From Pygmaiobacter massiliensis (GTDB lineage: Bacteria; Bacillota; Clostridia; Oscillospirales; Ruminococcaceae), in the NCBI RefSeq assembly GCF_900199435.1, contig NZ_OAML01000002.1:62001-126000 (forward strand): a stretch of DNA of 64,000 bases, given 5' to 3'. Below, in pieces: positions 17,469-26,751 of the stretch. The notes under the pieces are model-generated. The model was not told the DNA's origin and did no database searches. It saw nothing but the letters and a program-made list of their open reading frames with translations. The position numbers and the translations under genes are program-made. The first letter of the stretch is position 1, and every line of letters begins with the position of its first letter.

Positions 17469-18383
17469 CTAAATGCCCTCCAAATCAAATGGCGGGGTAT
17501 ATTCTTCTTTCGCGGCGGTGCGCTGTTGGGTGTAAATGTATTCAAAGCCCAGCGCTTCTGCATGGGCAACAACAGCTTTGTACTCATAGCTCGATAGTTT
17601 GCGGTTAAGCTCGGCATATGGGCTTTGTAGGTACGGGGTATACTGGCTCATCAAGCTTAAAATAAAGCCATCTTTCGGCAGAGCCTCAGCCAGCCAATCC
17701 AAAAGCTGTAAACTGTCCTTGTGGTGTCCGGGTAAAATCAAATGACGAATGATAACGCCGCTGTGCAGCATTTCGTTATCATCAAATCGAGGCGGCCCGG
17801 CAAGACGAACCATTTCAGAGATGGCAGGTGACGCAACTGCAAAATAATCCTTTGCGCGGGCAAACTTTTCTGAAACATCAGGGCTGAAAAATTTAAGGTC
17901 GGGCATGAAGATGTTCGTATGCTCGGCCAGTGCGCGCACGGTTTCGACAGTTTCGTAACCAGAGCAATTGCAGGCAACGGGGATGCGAAGCCCGGGGCGT
18001 GCGGCAGAAAGTGCAGCGAGAACATCGGGCAGGTAATGGTCTGGTGTGACAAGATTAATGTTTGCCGCGCCTTTGGCTTGCAGCTCTAAAAAAATTTCGG
18101 TAAGCCGTGCTTGCGTGGTTGCCTTGCCCACCGCGCCGCGGCTGATTTCGTGGTTCTGGCAAAAACAGCAGCCTAAACTGCAACCCGAGAAAAAAACAGT
18201 GCCGCTGCCAGGGGCATCTTTTCCGGTACCGCTGATGCAGGGTTCTTCCCAAAAATGGAGTGCTGCACGAGAGAGCAGCAGGGTATCGGTGCAGCCACAC
18301 CGTCCGCGCGTTTGGGTTCTGTCAACACCGCAGTTGCGTGGGCAAAGGGTGCAATGCTGGTAAGGTGAGGTCAACTTAATCAT
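17469..18383 (-). CDS. Radical SAM protein, pyruvate-formate-lyase-activase-like (COG1313 type)
   Basis: This 304-residue radical SAM enzyme carries the cluster motif CSLGCCFC (CxxxCxxC) near residue 68, preceded by a cysteine-rich N-terminus (CTLCPRNCGVDR, then CGC) that could bind a second cluster. It resembles the uncharacterised PflX-like group of activase homologues. The partner and reaction are not known, and no glycyl radical enzyme is present in the window. It is a single gene convergent with the purine operon and divergent from fbp. A GGAAG-like site precedes the ATG. Confidence 0.85.
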   Translation of the reverse strand: MIKLTSPYQHCTLCPRNCGVDRTQTRGRCGCTDTLLLSRAALHFWEEPCISGTGKDAPGSGTVFFSGCSLGCCFCQNHEISRGAVGKATTQARLTEIFLELQAKGAANINLVTPDHYLPDVLAALSAARPGLRIPVACNCSGYETVETVRALAEHTNIFMPDLKFFSPDVSEKFARAKDYFAVASPAISEMVRLAGPPRFDDNEMLHSGVIIRHLILPGHHKDSLQLLDWLAEALPKDGFILSLMSQYTPYLQSPYAELNRKLSSYEYKAVVAHAEALGFEYIYTQQRTAAKEEYTPPFDLEGI

Positions 18384-18533
18384 CTACTTCCGGTTTTGTT
18401 CCTAAACCGCCCATTGGCACATTGCAGAAAATGCCGCATACCAGAGCGGTTTTTACAAGAATTATACCACAGGAATGGGCTTTTGTGATATACTTAAACT
18501 AATATGAAATGATAAGATACAAAGAATGATGAG

Positions 18534-20528
18534 GTGTTTGAAACCGTGTATTTTAGCTCTGCAACTACTCCGGAGCAACGCTGCCTGGAGCTTTTGTCTC
18601 AAGAATATCCTACAATGTCTGCTGCCTCTGCGGCAATTATCAACTTAGAGGCTGTTTTAAAGCTGCCCAAGGGCACAGAACACTTTATGAGTGACCTGCA
18701 CGGGGAGCACGAGGCGTTTACGCATATCCTGAATAATGCGTCGGGTGTCATCAAAGAAAAAGTTGATTTTGTGCTTGGTAAAACGGTTTCCGAAAAAGAG
18801 CGGTCCCGCCTTGCAACATTGATTTATTACCCTGTACAAAAAATAGAGGAGCTCAAAGAGCTGGGCATCGTCAATCGCGAATGGTATCGGCTCACGCTTT
18901 ATCGCATGGTAGAGGTTTGCCGCTTTGTTGCCAGTAAAAACACTCGAAAATTCGTGCGTGAAAGCTTACCGAAAAATTTTGAATATATCATCGACGAGCT
19001 GTTGCACGCACATTTTGAAGACCATCCCAAAGAGCGCTACTACGATCAGATTATCACAGCTATCCTCGATGTGGGCCACGCAGAAGAGTTTATTGCTGCG
19101 CTGGCAGAGCTGATTAAAAAACTCGCAGTGTATAAGCTGCATATTGTGGGCGATATCTTCGACCGCGGTCCTCGCCCGGATATTATCATTGATAAGCTGA
19201 TGGCTCACCATTCGGTTGACCTGCAATGGGGCAACCATGATATACTGTGGATGGGTGCAGCTGCCGGCAGCCCGGCCTGTGTGGCAGCGGCGCTGAATAT
19301 TACGTTGAGCTATAACAATGCAGAACTGGTAGAAGAGGGGTACGGTATCAGCCTGCGCCCACTTGGCCAGCTTGCAGAGCAGGTATACGCCCATGTGGAT
19401 TGCAGCCGCTTTGCACCTAGTGCAGCAGAAACTGCCTATATTAGCCCACAGGATACTGACCGCATTGCACGCATGCATAAAGCAATCGCCATTATCATGC
19501 TGAAGCTCGAGGCACAGACGATTCGCCGCAATCCGGACTTTGCAATGCAGGACCGGTTGCTGCTGGGCGCAATTGATTTTTCTGCTGGCACAGTAAACAT
19601 AGGCGGCAAGATATACATGCTGCAGGATACCGATTTGCCGACCATTGACCCTGCTGACCCGGAAAAGCTGACAGAAGAGGAAGCAGACGTGCTGGCAAAA
19701 CTTTGCCGTGCATTTATGCAGAGCGAAAAGCTGGCTCGTCAGGCTCGCTTTTTCTATGCGGCGGGCAGCGTTTACCGCATTGAAAATGACAATTTGCTGT
19801 TCCATGGGGCAATTCCGCTGAAAGCTGACGGTACCATGGATGAGGTTTGCTTTGAGGGGACGGAATACCATGGCCGTGCCTTGATGGAGTATTGCGAAAA
19901 AGCAGCACGCCAAGGCTACTTTGCCCCCGAGGAAAGCGACGAGCGGCAGCGGGGCAGAGACTTTTTATGGTATTTGTGGTGCGGCCCGAAATCGCCTATT
20001 TATGGCCGTGCAAAGATGTCCACATTTGAGCACCTGTTCCTTAACGAAAAAGATACCTGGGACGAGAAGAAAAATTTCTATTACGACTACACCGATTCCG
20101 AAGAGACTTTTTGCATGTTGCTGCGTGAATTTGGGCTTAACTCCAATGATGCGCACATTATTAACGGACATGTGCCGGTGCTTGCCGCGAAAGGCGAAAA
20201 TCCCGTTAAGGCAGGCGGCAAACTGATTGTAATTGATGGCGGATTTTGCAAAGCGTACCACAGCAAAACAGGCCTTGCCGGATACACGCTGGTTTCGTCT
20301 TCACGAGGTCTTTCACTGCGCAGCCACGAGCCGTTTGAGTCGATTCAGAAAGCCATTACGGAAAATCGCGATATCCTATCCAGTGTTGCGATTTTTGAAA
20401 CCAACCGTGAACGTCGGCTCATTGAGGATACCGATGAAGGGCAGGCGATTCGTCGCCAGATTACCGAGCTGCAGCGACTGCTGGCAGCATACCGCGCGGG
20501 AATAATAAAGGAGAACAACAAGCAATGA
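18534..20528 (+). CDS. fbp: Fructose-1,6-bisphosphatase, class III
   Basis: This enzyme hydrolyses fructose-1,6-bisphosphate to fructose-6-phosphate in gluconeogenesis. At 664 residues it matches the Bacillus-type class III family. Metallophosphatase motifs are present: SDLHGEHEAF near residue 53, GDIFDRGPRPD near 206 and WGNHDILWMGAA near 234. The family stretch LPKGTEHFMSDLHGE is diagnostic. The start is a GTG with a poor ribosome site, so the N-terminus is less certain. A TATACT at 18489-18494 may be the -10 of its promoter. It overlaps the phosphatase gene downstream by four bases. Confidence 0.95.
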   Translation: MFETVYFSSATTPEQRCLELLSQEYPTMSAASAAIINLEAVLKLPKGTEHFMSDLHGEHEAFTHILNNASGVIKEKVDFVLGKTVSEKERSRLATLIYYPVQKIEELKELGIVNREWYRLTLYRMVEVCRFVASKNTRKFVRESLPKNFEYIIDELLHAHFEDHPKERYYDQIITAILDVGHAEEFIAALAELIKKLAVYKLHIVGDIFDRGPRPDIIIDKLMAHHSVDLQWGNHDILWMGAAAGSPACVAAALNITLSYNNAELVEEGYGISLRPLGQLAEQVYAHVDCSRFAPSAAETAYISPQDTDRIARMHKAIAIIMLKLEAQTIRRNPDFAMQDRLLLGAIDFSAGTVNIGGKIYMLQDTDLPTIDPADPEKLTEEEADVLAKLCRAFMQSEKLARQARFFYAAGSVYRIENDNLLFHGAIPLKADGTMDEVCFEGTEYHGRALMEYCEKAARQGYFAPEESDERQRGRDFLWYLWCGPKSPIYGRAKMSTFEHLFLNEKDTWDEKKNFYYDYTDSEETFCMLLREFGLNSNDAHIINGHVPVLAAKGENPVKAGGKLIVIDGGFCKAYHSKTGLAGYTLVSSSRGLSLRSHEPFESIQKAITENRDILSSVAIFETNRERRLIEDTDEGQAIRRQITELQRLLAAYRAGIIKENNKQ

Positions 20529-21550
20529 TAGATTTTGCCACCGCATTTGAAACACGCAAAACCGACACAGACTATACCGTAACCGCAGCGATGCCAGGCC
20601 AATATAGCTTGTTTACCAGCACCTCGCCGGATGGGTTCACTCCGGATGCACTGGCAGCAGAGTTCACTGACCTTGTGGAGCTGGATGATCCGATGCCGGG
20701 CAAACGATGCTTCTTTCATGTGCTTGATGATTGCGGCAGTCATTATGTAACGTCGCTGCGCATCTTGCCGTTTGAAAGTGTAGAGAATTTTCGCGAGCTT
20801 GGCGGTTATCGCACCGAAGAGGGCAGATTTGTGCGTTGGGGCAGATTTTACCGCTCTGCCCGACTCTCGCACTTGACCGAAGCGGAGACAGAGCAAATTG
20901 CTTCGCTGGGTATTCGTACTTTGCTGGATCTTCGCAGCGGGGGAGAGATAGAACAGCACCCGGACCCGGAGCTGCCGGATGCCGATTACCGTGCAATTTC
21001 TGCAATTTTAAATATGGATGGCAACGAGAAGGATTTTGACCCTGCTCATCTGCTGACACAAACTGCAGAAGAGATGGAGCAGGACGAAAAAGATTTCATG
21101 GATATCTATCGTGCTATGCCGTTTGCTAACCGTGCGTACCAGTGGATGTTCGATCAGCTGCTTTCAGAAAAGACACCGATTTTGTTTCATTGTACGGCGG
21201 GCAAAGACCGTACCGGCATAGGGGCTGCATTGATTTTGCTTGCGCTGGGCGTGCCGCGCAAGTTAATTGAAGAAGATTATATGCTCACCAATCACTGTTG
21301 CCGCAAAAATATTGATCGCTTAGTGGACCAATATTATCGTGAAGGTCAGCCCCAGTTTGTAAAACGCTACCTTACTGCAATTGGCGGTGTAGGCCTTTAC
21401 AACCTGGAAGCCGCCCTTGACGAGATAGAAGTTCGGTACCCGTCAAAAGAAGCGTTTTTTGAGTGCGAGTACGGATTGGATGCCACAAAGCTTGCAGCAT
21501 TGCGCGCGATGTATTTGGAATCACCGCATCCCGTAAAAGAAAGCAGCTAA
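20525..21550 (+). CDS. Tyrosine-protein phosphatase, IphP/PTP type
   Basis: This 341-residue phosphatase has an N-terminal region of about 80 residues of unclear fold, followed by a protein-tyrosine-phosphatase domain. That domain begins NFRELGGYRTEEGRFVRWG, and its catalytic signature HCTAGKDRTG is at about residues 222-231 (Cys nucleophile, Arg in the loop). Relatives act on phosphotyrosine or phosphoinositides. The ATG overlaps the fbp stop (ATGA) after an AAAGGAG site, so it is coupled to a gluconeogenic enzyme. The reason for that pairing is unknown. Confidence 0.88.
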   Translation: MIDFATAFETRKTDTDYTVTAAMPGQYSLFTSTSPDGFTPDALAAEFTDLVELDDPMPGKRCFFHVLDDCGSHYVTSLRILPFESVENFRELGGYRTEEGRFVRWGRFYRSARLSHLTEAETEQIASLGIRTLLDLRSGGEIEQHPDPELPDADYRAISAILNMDGNEKDFDPAHLLTQTAEEMEQDEKDFMDIYRAMPFANRAYQWMFDQLLSEKTPILFHCTAGKDRTGIGAALILLALGVPRKLIEEDYMLTNHCCRKNIDRLVDQYYREGQPQFVKRYLTAIGGVGLYNLEAALDEIEVRYPSKEAFFECEYGLDATKLAALRAMYLESPHPVKESS

Positions 21551-21596
21551 ACCGCTGAGCGAAAAGTTGTCGCATAGCGTGTAACCATAAACAATG

Positions 21597-21638
21597 AAAA
21601 CAGCAGGCCGCAATCTCATTCAGCGGTCTGCTGTTTTT
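21597..21638 (+). terminator. Rho-independent terminator
   Basis: AACAGCAGGCCGC pairs with GCGGTCTGCTGTT (one G-T pair), followed by six T. It ends the fbp-phosphatase operon. Confidence 0.9.
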
Positions 21639-21656
21639 TATATCAAAAGGCGAAAA

Positions 21657-21693
21657 AGCCGGGCAGCTGGATAATACCAAGCTGCCCGGCTAA
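21657..21693 (-). terminator. Rho-independent terminator of the MATE gene
   Basis: AGCCGGGCAGCT and AGCTGCCCGGCT form a perfect 12-bp stem. On the minus strand it is followed by TTTTT, about 20 bases after the MATE stop codon. Confidence 0.9.
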
Positions 21694-21713
21694 AGTTTTG
21701 TATCCGGGGAATA

Positions 21714-23087
21714 TTACTGCTCGCCATATTCAGGCAAACCCATTAACACATTGCGATAAAGTTTTGCGTAGATGAGAATGCTTGCAATCAACGAAAAGGT
21801 TTCCGCAATCGGGAAAGCATACCACACCACGGTCAGGTCGTGGGTCAGCACTGCAAATGCAAGAGAAACGGGCAGGATTACGATAAGCTGACGCAAAATC
21901 GAAATGAAAAGGCTCGAAAAGCCCTTGCCCAAAGCCTGAAAAGCAGAAGAGAAAACAATGCCGAGTGCGGCAGGGATAAAGCACAAGCTGATGGTGCGCA
22001 AAGCGGGCACGCCAATTGCAAGCATCTGCTCCGAGGCATTGAAAATGCCAAGCAACTCTGTCGGCAAAGCCCAGAACAAGATAGTGCCGGAAGCCATAAT
22101 AATGACGGCGATGATGCTGCCCCATTTGACGGTTTGGGTGACGCGGTGACGAGAGCGTGCACCATAGTTGAAGCCGATAATCGGCAAAAGGCCTTGGTTG
22201 AGGCCGAAAACGGGCATAAATACGAAACTTTGCAGCTTAAAGTAAATGCCAAAGAACGCGACCGCAGTTTCAGAGAATGCAATCAAAATAGCATTCATAC
22301 CTACTACCATCACCGAGCCAATCGACTGCATGATGATAGCGGGGAAGCCAACTGCGTAAATGTTCTTAATCATCGAAAGGGTGGGCTTAAACCCGCGCAA
22401 CACGACCGAAACGCCATGTTTTTTGGTGAAAAGCACGAACAGCAAATAAAGCATAGAGACAATTTGCCCAATGATTGTTGCCACTGCGGCACCTGCAACG
22501 CCCATTTGGGGGAAGGGCCCAATACCGAAGATGAACAGCGGATCCAGAATAATATTAGTGATTGCACCAAGCAGCTGAGAGAGCATCGGGTGAATCATAT
22601 CACCGGTTGCCTGAAGAGTTTTTTCAATGTTAATTGAAACACAGCAACCTACCGAGCCAATACAAACAATGGACATATAGCTTTCGCCCATTGCAATAAT
22701 CTCAGGGTTGGCAGTAAAAAGCGTAAAGAAAGTACGCGAGAAGAAAATGCCCAAAAGAGCGAAAAACAGCCAATTCAAAAGGCCAATCAGCAAACCATGG
22801 GTAGCGGCGCTATCGGCATCTTTTTGGTTGCGCTCGCCCAAACGGCGGCTGATAAGCGAATTGAGACCAACACCGGTGCCAACCGCAACTGCAATCAGCA
22901 GGTTCTGAATTGGGAAAACCAGCGAAACCGCAGTAAGTGCACTTTCGCTTACTTGCGCTACGAAGTAGCTATCAACGACGTTGTACAAAGCCTGTACCAA
23001 CATCGACATCATTGCGGGCAACGACATTGCCAGAATTAACGGTAAAATAGGTCTTGTCCCCATTTTATTTTGCTTTTTTTGTTCCAA
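21714..23087 (-). CDS. MATE family efflux transporter
   Basis: This 457-residue membrane exporter has the MATE topology of about 12 hydrophobic helices in two halves. The N-terminal family stretch is MSLPAMMSMLVQALYNVVDSY, with later GLNQGLLPIIGFNYGA. MATE proteins expel drugs or metabolites using sodium or proton gradients; the substrate here is unknown. The TTG at 23087 (reading LEQKKQ) is chosen because AGGAGTG lies just upstream; an ATG eight codons later is the alternative. The gene stands alone, with its own terminator. Confidence 0.92.
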   Translation of the reverse strand: MEQKKQNKMGTRPILPLILAMSLPAMMSMLVQALYNVVDSYFVAQVSESALTAVSLVFPIQNLLIAVAVGTGVGLNSLISRRLGERNQKDADSAATHGLLIGLLNWLFFALLGIFFSRTFFTLFTANPEIIAMGESYMSIVCIGSVGCCVSINIEKTLQATGDMIHPMLSQLLGAITNIILDPLFIFGIGPFPQMGVAGAAVATIIGQIVSMLYLLFVLFTKKHGVSVVLRGFKPTLSMIKNIYAVGFPAIIMQSIGSVMVVGMNAILIAFSETAVAFFGIYFKLQSFVFMPVFGLNQGLLPIIGFNYGARSRHRVTQTVKWGSIIAVIIMASGTILFWALPTELLGIFNASEQMLAIGVPALRTISLCFIPAALGIVFSSAFQALGKGFSSLFISILRQLIVILPVSLAFAVLTHDLTVVWYAFPIAETFSLIASILIYAKLYRNVLMGLPEYGEQ

Positions 23088-23453
23088 AAAATTCACTCCT
23101 ATCCAGCCACTTCGAGACAAAGCAAAACAAAGCAGCTTTTCTATTCTAATCATTTTTCAATATAAATGCAAGTTTTTTTACTTTACATTTAATAAAACGC
23201 ACAAATGGTCCATAAAGCACGAAAAAAGCCGAAAAGGCTTTTGTTAATTTTGCCCAAAAAACAATGCGTGCATTTTAATAGGGCTTATAACAAAGTTCAA
23301 GAAGGTCTAGCTGTATAGAATGTTAGATTAACCTATGAACAAGTTAAAGTAGACAAAAGGGATATAAAATCAAAAAAGCCACTTGCTCCATTGTGGTTGT
23401 TGGCATTTTCTATTATAATAAAACAAACAGCTTGCCAACAGAAAGGGATATTT
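23088..23453. other. Divergent intergenic region of about 365 bases
   Basis: AT-rich spacer between the MATE gene and the YcxB-like gene. It contains a short AAAAGCC/GGCTTTT hairpin at about 23222-23243 with no gene to terminate, and a promoter for the right-hand gene: TTGTGG (23391-23396), 17 bases, TATAAT (23414-23419). I see no other coding signal. Confidence 0.5.
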
Positions 23454-23984
23454 ATGGATCGTTTTTATTTTGTGATACAAACGAAGATGGAAAAAGAGGA
23501 TTACAAAAAATTTTTGTACCTTGCCACTTTTTTTAGAAACAAGCTTACCTTGCCCATCATTTTACTACTGGCGTTTTTGGGCAGCGCAGCCGTTCAACTT
23601 ACCGAGGGTGCGTTTAGCTTGGCACCTTTTTTAGTGGTTACGATACTGATGTTTGTGGTTGCAGTGGCGGCAGTGTGCTTTCAGGTAGAGCGAAAAAACA
23701 AACAACGTGTTACCACAGATAAAACCGGAGCATTTGGGAGCATTAGCACCCTGCGTTTTGGCGAAGAAGTAATACAAATGGAAAACGAAGCAATGCATTC
23801 CAGCGGTGAGCTGAGATATGACCAAATCTATCAGCTATTAGAAACGCACGATTATTTTATCTTTTACCTCACGGCGAATCAAGCCTCGCTGGTAAGAAAA
23901 AAAGATGTAACAGATGTAGCGGCTTTCCGTACATTCTTGCAAGAGAAGTTTGCAGGCACGTACAAAAAAATGGGCAAGGTGTAA
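23454..23984 (+). CDS. YcxB-like membrane protein
   Basis: This 176-residue protein has two adjacent transmembrane segments around residues 33-75 (LPIILLLAFLG and FLVVTILMFVVAVAAVCF), then a soluble C-terminal domain. That domain matches the YcxB_C pattern: LRFGEEVIQMENEAMHSSGELRYDQIYQLLETHDYF followed by an end like FRTFLQEK. No biochemical role is known for the family. The ATG at 23454 follows AAAGGGAT; the longer open frame upstream lies over the promoter. It is a single-gene unit ending in a terminator. Confidence 0.75.
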   Translation: MDRFYFVIQTKMEKEDYKKFLYLATFFRNKLTLPIILLLAFLGSAAVQLTEGAFSLAPFLVVTILMFVVAVAAVCFQVERKNKQRVTTDKTGAFGSISTLRFGEEVIQMENEAMHSSGELRYDQIYQLLETHDYFIFYLTANQASLVRKKDVTDVAAFRTFLQEKFAGTYKKMGKV

Positions 23985-23986
23985 AC

Positions 23987-24022
23987 AAAAAGAACCGGAG
24001 AAAGATCTCCGGTTCTTTTTTT
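23987..24022. terminator. Bidirectional terminator
   Basis: AAAGAACCGGAGA pairs with TCTCCGGTTCTTT around a short loop and is flanked by A and T runs. It serves the YcxB-like gene and the convergent DHHW gene. Confidence 0.9.
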
Positions 24023-24034
24023 ATAATACAAGAA

Positions 24035-25213
24035 TTAGCTATTGTACAAGTTCAGGCCGGGCAGGTTTTTGTCTGCCTGATAGCTCTGGAAGTTGTAAAG
24101 AATCAGCACATCATCATAACCGTTTTCGGCAATGATTTTATCCACGCTGGAACGTAGATTACGAAGATCAATAATGTCGATTTGCGCATAGTCGGCAGTT
24201 AAGAACGGAACAAAGCAGTTTGCATAGCTGTCTTTGATAACCAGTACTTTGCCGGTACCATTGCCTTCTACGCGAGAGAATCCGTTATTGCCATAAAGGA
24301 ACATCGCGTACTTATCGCGAACCTCCAGTTTGGTTTCGTCATACAAGTCTACAAAACTGGTCTCCAGCCCTGCATTTGCTGCAAGTTGCTGTTCCTCCAA
24401 TGTGCCGCCCTGTAAAATTGCCATTGGGTTGGTAAGGTCGCTGTAATAGGTGAGAGTATCGGGCACTGCACTGTACAGCTTGGACTTGCTGTATAAAGTG
24501 CCAAAGAAGTCATCAACGGTGGTTGCAGTATGACCTGATGGAGTAAACGAGCCTTTGCCGACCTCGGCTGCAAATTGCCGATAAGCCAGGTAAGCGCCGC
24601 TGGTTGTCCAGTGGTGGTCAGTCGCATAATAAAGCGGCTCTGATTGATGGGCGGTAAAGGCGGGCAGCAAATCAATAAAAGTGCCGTTTGCGCCAAACCG
24701 TGTTGCCATATCCTGCAGGTACGGCAGCTCATCAACGAAAGGTGCGCTCGGCGCATTGGGGCTAACCATATCAGCAGAGGGGACAATCATCACCTTTACA
24801 AGGCCCGGATGGCGGCTTATAAAGCGCTCAATAGCCTTTGTATTGTTCTCCAGCTGAGTGGTGTCTACCGTGTAGAATTTTTGGTACATGGTGCCGTTGT
24901 CGCCATAAAGAATGCCATTGTTTTCTGTTTTCATCAGCAAGCCTTCGACGCGGCTTTTTAGTGTGATCCAGACGTCTCGGCCAAGAAACTGGTCATTGAC
25001 ATAGGTTTCATACAAGTACGAAAACTTTTTATCCTCATCGACGGCGAGCAGATTTGTACGTGTAACAATTGGCTTTTTGGCCAGTGAACGGTTTTCTAAT
25101 TCGCTGAAAGCGCGATTGTTTGCGCGGTTATCGGCAAGGCTAAATAAAATGATGAAACTGCTAAATACAATAACTGCGGGGTGGCGCAGCAGCGTTTTCC
25201 ATTTTTCTTTCAT
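24035..25213 (-). CDS. DHHW/AlgX-like cell-surface protein
   Basis: This 392-residue protein has one N-terminal membrane anchor (about residues 12-27) and an extracellular SGNH-like domain. The family signature ATDHHWTTSGAY lies near residue 192, and VIKDSYANCFVPFL near 320 looks like the serine-containing block of AlgJ/AlgX-like acetyl-transfer proteins. Such proteins work with an MBOAT protein to place acyl groups on surface polymers. The MBOAT gene lies 13 bases upstream in the same operon, which supports that reading. The polymer is not known. Confidence 0.82.
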   Translation of the reverse strand: MKEKWKTLLRHPAVIVFSSFIILFSLADNRANNRAFSELENRSLAKKPIVTRTNLLAVDEDKKFSYLYETYVNDQFLGRDVWITLKSRVEGLLMKTENNGILYGDNGTMYQKFYTVDTTQLENNTKAIERFISRHPGLVKVMIVPSADMVSPNAPSAPFVDELPYLQDMATRFGANGTFIDLLPAFTAHQSEPLYYATDHHWTTSGAYLAYRQFAAEVGKGSFTPSGHTATTVDDFFGTLYSKSKLYSAVPDTLTYYSDLTNPMAILQGGTLEEQQLAANAGLETSFVDLYDETKLEVRDKYAMFLYGNNGFSRVEGNGTGKVLVIKDSYANCFVPFLTADYAQIDIIDLRNLRSSVDKIIAENGYDDVLILYNFQSYQADKNLPGLNLYNS

Positions 25214-25226
25214 ACACTACGCCTCC

Positions 25227-26618
25227 TTAAAAACGGAAATAGATAAACGGGTTATAGGTGCTGTCGACGAGGTATGCAATTGAAACTAGCAACAGCACGG
25301 CGAGAAAAGCAATGCGCAGAACTTCTTTTTTCTGGCGGCAGAGCTTATGGTAGAAGCGCCCGGGGTAGGGGGTGCTGCAAACAATGCCCAGCAACAGGCT
25401 GAGGCCATAGTTTCGCACAAAATACCCTGCCGAAATACCACTCTGCGGAATGAACAATTTGCTAAAGAACATCGCAAGGTCGCCCATGCCGGTGTCTACC
25501 GCAAAAATTGCCCAGCCAACAACAATAAAGAAGAGTGCGTAAATATGGGGCCAGATTTTGCCCTTTGCAAGCGGTTTGTGCAACCATAGTTTTTCGACGG
25601 TAAGCAGCACAAAATAGTAAAAGCCCCAGAGTAAAAAGTTCCAGTTAGCGCCATGCCAAAACCCGGTAAGACACCACACGATGAAGAGGTTGAGTACCTG
25701 TCGTTTCATGCCACGGCGGTTGCCGCCAAGGGGGATATACAGATATTCGCGGAACCAGCCGGACAGTGTCATGTGCCAGCGACGCCAGAAATCGGTGATG
25801 CTGCGCGAAATATAAGGCAGGTTAAAGTTTAGAGGGAAGTTGAAGCCCAGCATTTTGCCAAGGCCGATGGCCATGGTGGAATAGCCGGAAAAATCAAAGT
25901 AAATTTGCAGCGTAAAGGCGATTGCACCCAACCATGCAAGAGGGGTCGAGATGTTGGCATAGCCAAGCACCTTAATATCATCCCACAAAGCGCCAATGCT
26001 GTTTGCAAGCAAAACTTTTTTGGCAAGGCCCAGCACAAAAAGACCGATGCCTGCATCAATTTCAGAAAGAGTATAGCGGTTTTTGTGGACTTTGAGCTGA
26101 GCGGCAACGTCTTTATACAAAACAATAGGGCCAGCAATCAGCTGCGGGAACATGACAACATAAGCGCCCAAGTCAATAATGTTGCGCTCGGGCTCCACCT
26201 CTCCGCGGTATACATCCAGCGTGTAGCTCATCGTCTGGAAGGTGTAGAAGCTGATGCCAAGGGGCAAAGTCAGCCTTAACAGCCCAATAGATGTGCCGAA
26301 CAGGGCGTTGATATTAATGATAAAGAAATCGGTGTATTTAAAGAAGAAAAGCATACCAAGGTTAAAAACCAGGGTTAATACCAAAAGCCAGCGGCGCACG
26401 GTAGGCTTGTCCTGATTTTTACCGAGAAAAATCGCAATAAAATAGTTACCTACAATGCAGGCCAGCATGATGGGGAAGTAGCGTACCTCGCCCCAGGAGT
26501 AGAAAAAGATGCTGACCAGAAAAAGTGCGAGATTTTTTAATTTTGCAGGCGCAAGGTAATAAATCGCCAGCGCAATGGGAAGAAAACGGAAAATGAACAA
26601 CAGGCTGCTGAATATCAA
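25227..26618 (-). CDS. MBOAT family O-acyltransferase (AlgI/DltB-like)
   Basis: This 463-residue polytopic membrane protein would move acyl groups across the membrane for O-acetylation of a cell-surface polymer. The family core DFWRRWHMTLSGWFREYLY lies near residue 283, and the second histidine sits in GFWHGANWNF near 318. The start is a TTG preceded by GGTGATTG. It shares an operon with the DHHW protein that follows, the standard two-component arrangement seen for alginate and other polysaccharide acetylation. Confidence 0.92.
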   Translation of the reverse strand: MIFSSLLFIFRFLPIALAIYYLAPAKLKNLALFLVSIFFYSWGEVRYFPIMLACIVGNYFIAIFLGKNQDKPTVRRWLLVLTLVFNLGMLFFFKYTDFFIININALFGTSIGLLRLTLPLGISFYTFQTMSYTLDVYRGEVEPERNIIDLGAYVVMFPQLIAGPIVLYKDVAAQLKVHKNRYTLSEIDAGIGLFVLGLAKKVLLANSIGALWDDIKVLGYANISTPLAWLGAIAFTLQIYFDFSGYSTMAIGLGKMLGFNFPLNFNLPYISRSITDFWRRWHMTLSGWFREYLYIPLGGNRRGMKRQVLNLFIVWCLTGFWHGANWNFLLWGFYYFVLLTVEKLWLHKPLAKGKIWPHIYALFFIVVGWAIFAVDTGMGDLAMFFSKLFIPQSGISAGYFVRNYGLSLLLGIVCSTPYPGRFYHKLCRQKKEVLRIAFLAVLLLVSIAYLVDSTYNPFIYFRF

Positions 26619-26659
26619 ACAATCACCAACTTCAGAAATATTTCAATTACACAAAACAA

Positions 26660-26682
26660 GCCGACGCCAAAACGGCGCCGGC
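26660..26682 (-). terminator. Possible weak terminator
   Basis: A GCCG-CGCC stem with one mismatch is followed on the minus strand by TTGTTTTGTG. It lies between the DUF4358 lipoprotein stop and the MBOAT start. Confidence 0.4.
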
Positions 26683-26751
26683 CAGTATCGGTACAACCAC
26701 AAGTATATCGAATTATATGCGATTTCGCAAGGCAATTCGCAAACCTTGGCT

